A stretch of DNA of 5,499 nucleotides from an uncultured Actinomycetospora sp. (GCA_902805495.1 CADCTH010000590.1:1-5499), one strand, 5' to 3'; positions 1 through 5,466 are shown, counted from the first letter of the stretch. The notes: generated by a model not told the origin, from the letters alone. Program-made: numbers and translations.

Positions 1-1
1 C

Positions 2-472
2 GCCGACGCCCAGGCCGCGAGCCCGAGCGGGCAGGCGCCGGAGCTCCCGCTCGCGGTCAGCGTCCCCCGCGTCCCGCGCACCGTGCCGTTCGACGACGTC
101 GTCGCGCCGGGCAGCACCGCGCTCGTCGACTGGCCCGTCGCCGTCGTCTTCCCGTGCCTGCGCCCGCCGGCGCTCACCGGCGGCACGGCGGGCGTGCCCC
201 CGTGGCGGCTCACCCCGCCCGGGCTGTCGGACGCGGGCGAGATCGCCGTCTCGCCCACCACGGGCGGCCCGTTCCTCACCCCGCGCCTGCTCGTCGAGGA
301 GGTCCGCCTGCCGGTCTACCTCGACGGCCACCCGACCCGCGACGCGGTCGGCCTCGCGCGGTGGGTGCCGCGCCTGCCGCTCGGGGCGCTGTCGCCGCAG
401 GTGGGCGAGGAGACCGTCGCCGGGTGGGCCCGGACGGGACGCGCGGGAGTCCCCGTCCTGGACACCCCCTAG
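2..472 (+). CDS. Arabinosyltransferase (EmbA/B/C family), C-terminal fragment
   Basis: This is the last 156 codons of a protein that begins outside the window; the frame is open from base 2 to the TAG at 470-472. The visible part resembles the extracytoplasmic C-terminal domain of Emb arabinosyltransferases (a carbohydrate-binding-like domain). Family-like stretches include VDWPVAVVFPCLRP, a GTAGVPPWRLTPPG segment, GGPFLTPRLL and LPVYLDG, followed by a terminal VAGWARTG. Emb proteins are polytopic GT-C enzymes that add arabinofuranose from decaprenyl-phosphoryl-arabinose to arabinogalactan or lipoarabinomannan outside the membrane. The catalytic N-terminal membrane half is not in the window, so I cannot say whether it is EmbA, B or C. 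The gene lies 11 bp upstream of dprE1 on the same strand and is probably co-transcribed with it. In mycobacteria the emb genes instead lie downstream of dprE1-dprE2-aftA. The family call rests on recognising the sequence and on context. Confidence 0.82.
   Translation, partial: ADAQAASPSGQAPELPLAVSVPRVPRTVPFDDVVAPGSTALVDWPVAVVFPCLRPPALTGGTAGVPPWRLTPPGLSDAGEIAVSPTTGGPFLTPRLLVEEVRLPVYLDGHPTRDAVGLARWVPRLPLGALSPQVGEETVAGWARTGRAGVPVLDTP
417..437 (+). repeat. 21-bp direct repeat, copy 1 (partner at 506-526)
   Basis: TCGCCGGGTGGGCCCG, continuing to base 437, matches 506-526 at 20 of 21 positions (the mismatch is at 433/522). This copy encodes AGWART at the end of the arabinosyltransferase and the other encodes AGWART at the start of DprE1, each in its own reading frame. 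It is probably convergence of GC-rich codons over similar peptides. Confidence 0.6.
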
Positions 473-483
473 ACTCGCGCGGG

Positions 484-1854
484 ATGCCACGCTCCGTGAA
501 GACGCTCGCCGGGTGGGCCCGCACGGCCCCGAGCCGGGCCACCGTGCTCACCGGCGACGACGTCGCCTCCACCCCGGCGCTGGCGGAGGCGCTCGCCGGG
601 GCCGGATCCCGGGGCGTGATCGCGCGGGGCCTCGGGCGCTCGTACGGCGACACCGCCCAGAACGCCGGCGGGCTCGTGCTCGACATGACCGCCCGCGACC
701 GCATCCACGCCGTCGACGCCGAGACCGGGCTCATCGACCTCGACGCGGGCGTCTCGCTCGACCGCCTCATGCGCATCGCGCTGCCCTTCGGCCTGTGGGT
801 GCCGGTGCTGCCGGGCACCCGCCAGGTGACCATCGGCGGGGCGATCGCCAACGACATCCACGGCAAGAACCACCACACGGCCGGCAGCTTCGGCGACCAC
901 GTCGTGTCGATGGACCTCATGCTCGCCTCGGGCGAGGTCCGCCGCCTCGAGCCCGACGGCCAGGAGTCCGAGCTGTTCTGGGCGACGGTCGGCGGCATCG
1001 GGCTGACCGGCGTCATCCTGCGGGCGACGATCCGCATGACCAAGACCGAGACCGCGTACTTCGTCGCCGACACCGAGCGCACCGCGGACCTCGACGAGAC
1101 CATCGCGCGCTTCTCCGACGGTTCCGACGAGGCCTACGACTACTCGTCGGCCTGGTTCGACTCGATCTCGACCGGGTCGAAGCTGGGCCGCGCGGCGCTG
1201 GGCCGCGGCTCGCTGGCGCGGCTCGACGAGCTGCCCGCGAAGCTGCGGCGCGACCCGCTGAAGTTCGACGCCCCCACGCTGGTCGACCTGCCCGACGTCT
1301 TCCCCAACGGGCTGGCCAACAAGCTGACGTTCTCGGCGATCGGCGAGCTGTACTACCGCAAGACGAAGAACAAGCGCGGCCAGATCCAGAACCTCACGGC
1401 CTTCTACCACCCGCTGGACCTGTTCGGGGACTGGAACCGGGCCTACGGCTCGAAGGGCTTCCTGCAGTACCAGTTCATCGTCCCGCTGGCGGCCGAGGCC
1501 GAGTTCCGGGCGATCGTGCGCGACATCGCCGAGTCCGGGCACGTCTCGTTCCTCAACGTCTTCAAGAAGTTCGGCGAGGGCAACCGGGCGCCGCTGTCGT
1601 TCCCGATGCCCGGCTGGAACATCTGCGTCGACTTCCCGATCGTCGAGGGCCTGGGCGCGTTCTGCCGCTCCCTCGACGAGCGCGTGCTGGCCATGGGCGG
1701 GCGTCTCTACACCGCCAAGGACTCGCGCACCGACCACGACACCTTCGCCGCCATGTACCCGCGGCTGGACGAGTGGCGCAAGATCCGCGACGCCGCCGAC
1801 CCCGACGGCGTGTTCGCCTCGGACATGTCGCGCCGCCTCCGGCTCACCCCCTGA
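484..1854 (+). CDS. dprE1: Decaprenylphosphoryl-beta-D-ribose 2'-oxidase (DprE1)
   Basis: This FAD-dependent oxidase turns decaprenyl-phosphoryl-ribose into the 2'-keto intermediate, the first half of DPA synthesis for arabinan. The product is 456 residues, against 461 in M. tuberculosis. An N-terminal FAD-binding (PCMH-type) domain covers about residues 5-170, and an ALO-like substrate domain follows. By my recall of the M. tuberculosis protein, residues map with a constant offset of 6: Tyr54 (Tyr60) in GLGRSYGD, His126 and Lys128 (His132, Lys134) in DIHGKNHH, Trp224 (Trp230), Tyr308 (Tyr314), Lys361 (Lys367), Asn379 (Asn385), Cys381 (Cys387, the benzothiazinone target) and Lys412 (Lys418) in YTAKDSR. 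I chose ATG 484 because it gives the family N-terminus (LAGWARTAPS). The frame stays open far upstream, but that part overlaps the emb gene and looks like shadow sequence. No strong Shine-Dalgarno precedes this start, so coupling to the emb gene is possible. dprE2 follows after 8 bp. Confidence 0.97.
   Translation: MPRSVKTLAGWARTAPSRATVLTGDDVASTPALAEALAGAGSRGVIARGLGRSYGDTAQNAGGLVLDMTARDRIHAVDAETGLIDLDAGVSLDRLMRIALPFGLWVPVLPGTRQVTIGGAIANDIHGKNHHTAGSFGDHVVSMDLMLASGEVRRLEPDGQESELFWATVGGIGLTGVILRATIRMTKTETAYFVADTERTADLDETIARFSDGSDEAYDYSSAWFDSISTGSKLGRAALGRGSLARLDELPAKLRRDPLKFDAPTLVDLPDVFPNGLANKLTFSAIGELYYRKTKNKRGQIQNLTAFYHPLDLFGDWNRAYGSKGFLQYQFIVPLAAEAEFRAIVRDIAESGHVSFLNVFKKFGEGNRAPLSFPMPGWNICVDFPIVEGLGAFCRSLDERVLAMGGRLYTAKDSRTDHDTFAAMYPRLDEWRKIRDAADPDGVFASDMSRRLRLTP
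506..526 (+). repeat. 21-bp direct repeat, copy 2
   Basis: This is the second copy, 89 bp downstream of the first, inside codons 8-15 of dprE1. Recombination between the copies would delete 89 bp and join the emb 3' end to dprE1 in frame, because each copy is read in its own gene's frame. Confidence 0.6.
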
Positions 1855-1859
1855 GGAGA
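1853..1859 (+). promoter_or_regulatory. Ribosome binding site of dprE2
   Basis: GAGGAGA lies 3 bases before ATG 1863 (4 bases from the GGAG core) and overlaps the TGA stop of dprE1. This favours termination-reinitiation coupling and roughly matched production of the two epimerase halves. Confidence 0.75.
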
Positions 1860-1862
1860 ACC

Positions 1863-2618
1863 ATGATCGACGCCGTCGGCCACCCGACGTCCCTGCTGCT
1901 CCTGGGCGGCACGTCCGAGATCGGCCTCGCGATCGCCGAGCGCTACCTCACCGGCGGGCCCGTGCGCGTGGTGCTGGCCGGCCGCCAGTCGCCGCGGCTC
2001 GCCGACGCCGCCGCCCGCCTCACCCGCGCCGGCGCGTCGGTCGAGACCGTCGAGTTCGACGCCCGCGACGCCGCGGTGCACACCGAGGCCGTGCGCAAGG
2101 CGTTCGCCGGCGGCGACATCGACATCGCCGTCGTCGCGTTCGGGCTGCTCGGTGACCAGGAGAAGGCCTGGCAGGACATCGACGTCGCCGTCGAGCTCGC
2201 CGAGGTCAACTACGTGGCGACGGTGTCCGTCGGCGTCGCGCTGGCCGCGGAGTTCCGCGCCCAGGGCCACGGCCGGATCGTCGCCCTGTCGAGCGTGGCC
2301 GGCGAGCGCGCCCGCCGGTCGAACTTCGTCTACGGCTCCACCAAGGCCGGCATGGACGCGTTCTACACCGGGCTCACCGAGGCCCTGCGCCCCGACGGGA
2401 TCGGCGTGACGATCGTGCGCCCCGGTTTCGTGCACTCGAAGATGACCGCCGGGATGGACCCCGCGCCGCTGTCGACCACCCCGGAGAAGGTCGCCGAGAT
2501 CGCCGTCGACGCCGTGACGAAGGGCCGGGAGCTGGTGTGGGCGCCGGCCCCGCTGCGCGCGGTCATGTCGGTGCTGCGCCACATCCCGCGCCCGGTCTTC
2601 CGCCGCCTGCCGGTCTAG
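1863..2618 (+). CDS. dprE2: Decaprenylphosphoryl-2-keto-beta-D-erythro-pentose reductase (DprE2)
   Basis: This short-chain dehydrogenase/reductase (251 residues; 254 in M. tuberculosis) reduces the DprE1 product with NAD(P)H to decaprenyl-phosphoryl-arabinose. Visible family features, in order, are the Rossmann glycine motif LLLLGGTSEIG (residues 11-21), a VAFGLLGD stretch (91-98), Asn116, the catalytic Ser144 in LSSVAGER, and the YxxxK motif with Tyr157 and Lys161 in VYGSTKAG. The C-terminal ELVWAPAPLRAVM and RHIPRPVFRRLPV segments are characteristic of DprE2 rather than of general SDRs. The start is ATG 1863, preceded by a clear GAGGAGA ribosome binding site that overlaps the dprE1 stop. 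The two genes are 8 bp apart and almost certainly translated from one message. The gene ends in a CTAG shared with the convergent aldolase gene. Confidence 0.96.
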   Translation: MIDAVGHPTSLLLLGGTSEIGLAIAERYLTGGPVRVVLAGRQSPRLADAAARLTRAGASVETVEFDARDAAVHTEAVRKAFAGGDIDIAVVAFGLLGDQEKAWQDIDVAVELAEVNYVATVSVGVALAAEFRAQGHGRIVALSSVAGERARRSNFVYGSTKAGMDAFYTGLTEALRPDGIGVTIVRPGFVHSKMTAGMDPAPLSTTPEKVAEIAVDAVTKGRELVWAPAPLRAVMSVLRHIPRPVFRRLPV

Positions 2619-3265
2619 CGACCCGGCGTCTGCCCGTACCCGGCGAGCCGGCGGGCGACGTCGGCGACCTGGGCGTCCGAGAGCTCGCGCGGCGACCCGA
2701 CCGCGGCCGCGCGCAGCCACACGTCGCACAGCCACTCGAGGTGGCGGGCCCCGACGTCGGCGACGGCGAGGGTGTCCGCGACGACCAGCGTGCCGTGGTG
2801 GCGCATCACCGCGGCGGTGCGGTCGGTGAGCGCCGCCGAGACGTTCGCGGCCAGCTCGTCGGTGCCGAACGGCGCGTAGTCGGCCACGGCGACCCGGCCG
2901 CCGAAGATCGCGGTCTGGTAGTGCACGAGCGGCACGTCGTCGCGCAGCAGGGACAGCGCGACCGCCGCGGCCGAGTGGGTGTGCACCACCGCCCGCGCGT
3001 CGTGGTGGCGGTGGCAGAGCAGGTGCAGCGGCAGCTCGCTGGTCGGGCGCAGGTGCCCGTCGACGGCGGCGCCGTCGAGGTCGACGAGCACGACGTCCTC
3101 GGGGGTCATCACCGCGTAGTCGACGCCCGACGGGGTCACCGCGATCAGCTCGCCGACCCGCGCCGCGAGGTCGCCGGCCGTGCCCACGACGAGGCCGTCG
3201 GCCACCAGCCGCCGTGCGTGCTCGACGATCGCGGCGCGGGTGGACGCGAGTTCTCCCGGGTTCAC
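2615..3265 (-). CDS. Class II aldolase/adducin family protein (L-fuculose-1-phosphate aldolase-like)
   Basis: This is a probable Zn-dependent cytoplasmic aldolase that cleaves a sugar phosphate to dihydroxyacetone phosphate plus an aldehyde; the substrate is not determined. Starting at GTG 3263-3265 it has 216 residues, matching E. coli FucA (215). Visible motifs (numbered from this start) are GTAGDLAAR (28-36), TPSG (44-47), SELPLHL with the likely catalytic Glu77 (76-82), metal ligands His95 and His97 in HTHS, a VHYQTAIFGG plus PFGTDEL segment resembling FucA, and the third metal His in RHHG (155-158). The usual Asn of the GN(V/I)S phosphate loop is Asp32 here. I preferred GTG 3265 because GAGGGGAGG lies 6 bases upstream and the FucA-like N-terminus aligns. 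An ATG at 3305-3307 would add 14 residues and is the alternative start. Its stop overlaps the dprE2 stop, and it is divergent from the phosphatase gene. Other members of this superfamily are ribulose-phosphate epimerases and decarboxylases. Confidence 0.9.
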   Translation of the reverse strand: MNPGELASTRAAIVEHARRLVADGLVVGTAGDLAARVGELIAVTPSGVDYAVMTPEDVVLVDLDGAAVDGHLRPTSELPLHLLCHRHHDARAVVHTHSAAAVALSLLRDDVPLVHYQTAIFGGRVAVADYAPFGTDELAANVSAALTDRTAAVMRHHGTLVVADTLAVADVGARHLEWLCDVWLRAAAVGSPRELSDAQVADVARRLAGYGQTPGR

Positions 3266-3271
3266 GGGCAC

Positions 3272-3280
3272 CCTCCCCTC
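3272..3280 (-). promoter_or_regulatory. Ribosome binding site deciding the aldolase start
   Basis: Read on the minus strand this is GAGGGGAGG, 6 bases before GTG 3263-3265. It is the best Shine-Dalgarno match near the aldolase N-terminus. The ATG 14 codons upstream has no comparable purine-rich sequence visible at the right distance. Confidence 0.6.
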
Positions 3281-3297
3281 GTCGGTCCCCTCCGGCG

Positions 3298-3312
3298 CCG
3301 CGATCATCGCGG
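3298..3312. repeat. Short inverted repeat upstream of the aldolase
   Basis: CCGCGAT-C-ATCGCGG is a perfect palindrome with 7-bp arms and a 1-base centre. It sits on the alternative ATG start of the aldolase, in the gap between two divergent genes, so it could be an operator. At this GC content a palindrome of this size is not rare, so the call is weak. Confidence 0.25.
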
Positions 3313-3405
3313 GTCGCGCTGTGCTGCGGCGAGGGCACGGTCGACGGACAGGTCCACGTGGCCGAGGTGCCCGCGCCGCGGCACGATCCCCGCGATCGAC
3401 GAGCG
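3304..3405 (-). pseudogene. Possible truncated C-terminal tail of an unidentified gene upstream of the aldolase
   Basis: On the minus strand an open frame follows an in-frame TAG (3406-3408), encodes about 33 residues ending HVDLSVDRALAAAQRDPR, and stops at TGA 3304-3306. That TGA overlaps the upstream ATG of the aldolase as ATGA, a classic coupled-operon junction. There is no room for a full gene, and I do not recognise the peptide. Third positions are mostly G/C, but several of the last codons end in A or T, so coding character is only moderate. It may be the left-over end of a gene that once preceded the aldolase in an operon, or simply a chance open frame. Confidence 0.22.
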
Positions 3406-3472
3406 CTACGCGGCGTTCCGGGCCGCGCTGACCGAGCGCGGCCGGATCGGCCCGCCCCGGGAGGACACGTGA
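3380..3472 (+). pseudogene. Possible truncated C-terminal tail of a (sugar kinase-like?) gene upstream of the phosphatase
   Basis: On the plus strand a frame ends GTIPAIDERYAAFRAALTER... with TGA at 3470-3472, overlapping the GTG start of the phosphatase as GTGA. From about 3380 onward every codon ends in G or C. The DERYAAFRAAL stretch loosely recalls the last helix of FGGY-type carbohydrate kinases, which would fit beside an aldolase and a sugar-phosphate phosphatase. Upstream of about 3370 the frame becomes Arg/Cys-rich and unlike protein, and the aldolase gene leaves no room for a kinase of usual length (about 450-500 residues). I infer a 3' remnant; the kinase identity is a guess. Confidence 0.35.
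3459..3465 (+). promoter_or_regulatory. Ribosome binding site of the phosphatase gene
   Basis: GGGAGGA lies just before GTG 3469, with 4 bases between GGAGG and the start. The spacing is short but usable, and there is no other start codon compatible with the conserved LVRHGE N-terminus. Confidence 0.55.
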
Positions 3473-4083
3473 CCGAGCTGGTGCTGGTGCGCCACGGCGA
3501 GACCGCGTGGCACAGCGACCGCTACGCCGGGCGCTCCGACGTCCCGCTCACCCCGCGCGGGCGGGAGCAGGCGGCCGAGCTCGCCCGGTGGGCGGCCGGG
3601 GCGGGCCTCGACGCGGTGCTGGCCTCGCCCCTACTCCGGGCCCACGACACGGCCTCCGCGGCCGCGGAGGCCGCCGGGCTGGCGGTGCGGGTCGACGAGC
3701 GCCTGGTCGAGGTGGACTTCGGCAAGGCCGACGGGCACACCCGCGAGGAGACGTCCGCGGAGTACCCCGACGCGGTGGCCGCGTTCCTGCGCCGGCCCGC
3801 CACCGCGCCGATGCCCGGGGGCGAGCCCGGCGCCGACGCCGTCGCCCGCGCCGCCCCGGTGCTCATCGAGGCCGCCACCGCGCACCCCGACGGCCGGGTG
3901 CTGGTGGTCGCCCACCAGACGCTGCTGCGCCTGCTGCTGTGCTCGATGATCGGGATCCCGCTCGACCACTACCGCGCGGTGTTCCCACGGCTGGAGAACA
4001 CCGCGCGCACCGTGGTCCGGCCCGCCGCCGACGGCCCCGCCGCCCTGCTGCGGCTCAACGACCTCGGCGCACCGGGGTCCTGA
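3469..4083 (+). CDS. Histidine phosphatase family protein (phosphoglycerate mutase-like)
   Basis: This is a cytoplasmic 204-residue phosphatase of the branch-1 histidine phosphatase (PGM-like) superfamily, which transfers phosphate through a phosphohistidine. Visible elements are LVLVRHGET (5-12) with nucleophile His9 and Arg8, Arg22 in the YAGRSDVPLT loop, the ASPLLRAHDTA phosphate pocket with Arg57, the likely acid Glu81 in LVEVDFGKADG, and the second catalytic His149 in VVAHQTLLR. In many relatives that last motif reads HGG or HGT; here Gln150 follows the His. The start is GTG 3469, whose GTGA overlaps the stop of a short upstream frame and suggests former or present translational coupling. 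Members act on diverse substrates (sugar phosphates, phosphoglycerate, cobalamin intermediates, nucleotides), so the substrate cannot be read from the sequence. The aldolase next door makes a sugar phosphate plausible. It ends 9 bp from the end of the convergent acyltransferase. Confidence 0.92.
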   Translation: MTELVLVRHGETAWHSDRYAGRSDVPLTPRGREQAAELARWAAGAGLDAVLASPLLRAHDTASAAAEAAGLAVRVDERLVEVDFGKADGHTREETSAEYPDAVAAFLRRPATAPMPGGEPGADAVARAAPVLIEAATAHPDGRVLVVAHQTLLRLLLCSMIGIPLDHYRAVFPRLENTARTVVRPAADGPAALLRLNDLGAPGS

Positions 4084-4092
4084 GCGCCCGAC

Positions 4093-5466
4093 TCAGGCCG
4101 CGTGCCACGACGGGGTGGTGACCGTCGTCGGCCGGACGGCGTGGCTGCCCCCACGCCGCCCGACCGCCCGGTGACCGGAGGGCGGGGTGACCTCCGGACG
4201 CCGGGTCTCCGCGAGGTCGCGGCGCACGCCACCCCGGCGCCGCGACGGGTCCCGGTCCCGCATCCAGGCCTGCGCGGGCTCCTCCACCCAGCGGTACGCC
4301 AGGTGCGCGAGCACCAGGGACGCCACCGCGAGGTGAGGCACGAGCAGGGCGGCCGCCGCCGTGTCCGGGGCGAGCGCGGGGATGCGGGTCATGGCGACGA
4401 GCGCCATCTCGATCAGGGGGAAGTGCACGAGGTAGAGCGCGTAGGAGATGCGTCCGCCGTGGCGCAGCCGGGCCCCGCCCAGCGCGCGGGCCACGGGCCC
4501 GTCGGTGAGCGACAGCGCGCCCAGCAGCCCGAGCAGCAGCGGCGCGGCGAGGAACACGCGGGCGTCGGCGGCGAACGCGGCGGTGGGCGGCGCGGTGGCG
4601 GCCCAGTAGACGACCAGGAGGATCTCGCCGATCGCCACCAGCAGCACCCGGTGGGCCCAGCGCGAGACCACCGCCGTGCGCGGCACGCGCCGGACGACTA
4701 GCCACGTCAGCACACCGGCGGCGAAGCCGGCCGCGAGGCGGACCGCCCAGAACCCGTCGAACGAGCCGCCGAAGGCGCCCCGGACCGCGACGAGGGCGGT
4801 CGGCGACGCGGCGAGGACCGCGAGCACGGCCAGCAGCGGGCGCGGCCAGCCGCGGATAAGCCACGCGGCGCCGGCCAGGAGCGGGAACGCGAGGTAGGCG
4901 GCCCACTCGGCGCTGATCGACCACGCCGGCAGCACGAACGAGACGCCGTCGATGCCGCCGGAGTCCCACATCTGCGTCATCGTCAGCTGGCGCAGCCAGC
5001 TCAGGGGGTCCAGGCCGGGCTGGGCGCCCTGCCACGTGATCACACCGTCGCTCCCCAGGACGGCGCGCGCGGCGAACCACAGCCCGACCAGGACCACCAC
5101 GACCGCGTAGAGCGGCCAGACACGGGCCACGCGGGCCCAGACGAAGCCCAGCGCCTGCCGCGGGCCGGGGGCACCACGCCACCGGTCGAGGTAGGAGCGG
5201 GCGAGCAGGAAACCGGAGAGGGCGAAGAACAGGTCGACGCCCAGCGTGCCCGCCCCGATGAGCGGCGCCACGGGGGCGAACCAGCCCGCGTAGCCGGAGA
5301 CGGGCAGGAAGCTCAGGTGGTGCAGCAGCACCCAGACCGCGGCGACCGCGCGCAGCCCGGTCAGCGCCGGGAGCTCGACGGTGACGGGCCGGGTGGACGT
5401 CGGGCGGGGCGCGGCGGCGCCTCGCGGCGCCGGGATGTCGTGGTCCTGCCCAACCACCGTCCGCAC
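4093..5466 (-). CDS. Acyltransferase 3 family membrane protein (OafA/YrhL-like)
   Basis: This is a multi-pass inner-membrane O-acyltransferase, a family that transfers acyl groups (often acetyl or succinyl) to extracytoplasmic sugars or lipids. From GTG 5464-5466 it has 457 residues. Visible motifs are LTGLRAVAAVWVLLHH (35-50; Arg39 and the paired His49/His50, one of them the family His), GVDLFFALSGFLLARSY (76-92), a RVARVWPLY segment (112-120), PAWSISAEW, and near the end SYALYLVHFPLIEMA then WVEEPA. About ten hydrophobic segments are visible. There is no SGNH esterase domain. A hydrophilic C-tail of about 55 residues (403-457) contains 13 Arg. The chosen GTG has GGGGGAGG 4 bases upstream. 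GTG 5455-5457 and GTG 5488-5490 are alternatives, the latter adding 8 residues with no ribosome site in the few bases left before the window edge. Its substrate is unknown; proximity to arabinan genes makes an envelope glycan a reasonable guess only. Confidence 0.92.
   Translation of the reverse strand: MRTVVGQDHDIPAPRGAAAPRPTSTRPVTVELPALTGLRAVAAVWVLLHHLSFLPVSGYAGWFAPVAPLIGAGTLGVDLFFALSGFLLARSYLDRWRGAPGPRQALGFVWARVARVWPLYAVVVVLVGLWFAARAVLGSDGVITWQGAQPGLDPLSWLRQLTMTQMWDSGGIDGVSFVLPAWSISAEWAAYLAFPLLAGAAWLIRGWPRPLLAVLAVLAASPTALVAVRGAFGGSFDGFWAVRLAAGFAAGVLTWLVVRRVPRTAVVSRWAHRVLLVAIGEILLVVYWAATAPPTAAFAADARVFLAAPLLLGLLGALSLTDGPVARALGGARLRHGGRISYALYLVHFPLIEMALVAMTRIPALAPDTAAAALLVPHLAVASLVLAHLAYRWVEEPAQAWMRDRDPSRRRGGVRRDLAETRRPEVTPPSGHRAVGRRGGSHAVRPTTVTTPSWHAA

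Noticed and set aside
154..483. A 110-residue N-terminal extension of DprE1
   Set aside because: It is low-complexity Arg/Pro/Ala sequence overlapping the emb gene in another frame. The family N-terminus begins at ATG 484.
513..1862. An open plus-strand frame that would fuse about 450 residues in front of DprE2
   Set aside because: The added part is Arg/Pro-rich shadow of dprE1 in another frame. DprE2 starts naturally at ATG 1863 with its own ribosome binding site and family-typical N-terminus.
1707..3338. A very long open frame on the minus strand across dprE2 and the aldolase
   Set aside because: Its translation is dominated by Arg/Gly/Ala/Pro runs, typical of a GC-rich shadow frame. It overlaps two well-supported genes in other frames.
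3266..3468. Divergent promoters in the aldolase-phosphatase gap
   Set aside because: Promoters are expected here, but no TATAAT-like or TTGACA-like pair at proper spacing is visible in this GC-rich stretch, so none is annotated.
4084..4092. A terminator between the convergent phosphatase and acyltransferase genes
   Set aside because: The gap is only 9 bp, with no hairpin or T-run. Any terminator would have to lie inside coding sequence, and I see no convincing one.
4055..5182. A 375-codon minus-strand frame inside the acyltransferase region
   Set aside because: It is Arg/Gly/Pro-rich with no membrane segments or motifs. The overlapping frame carries all acyltransferase-3 motifs.
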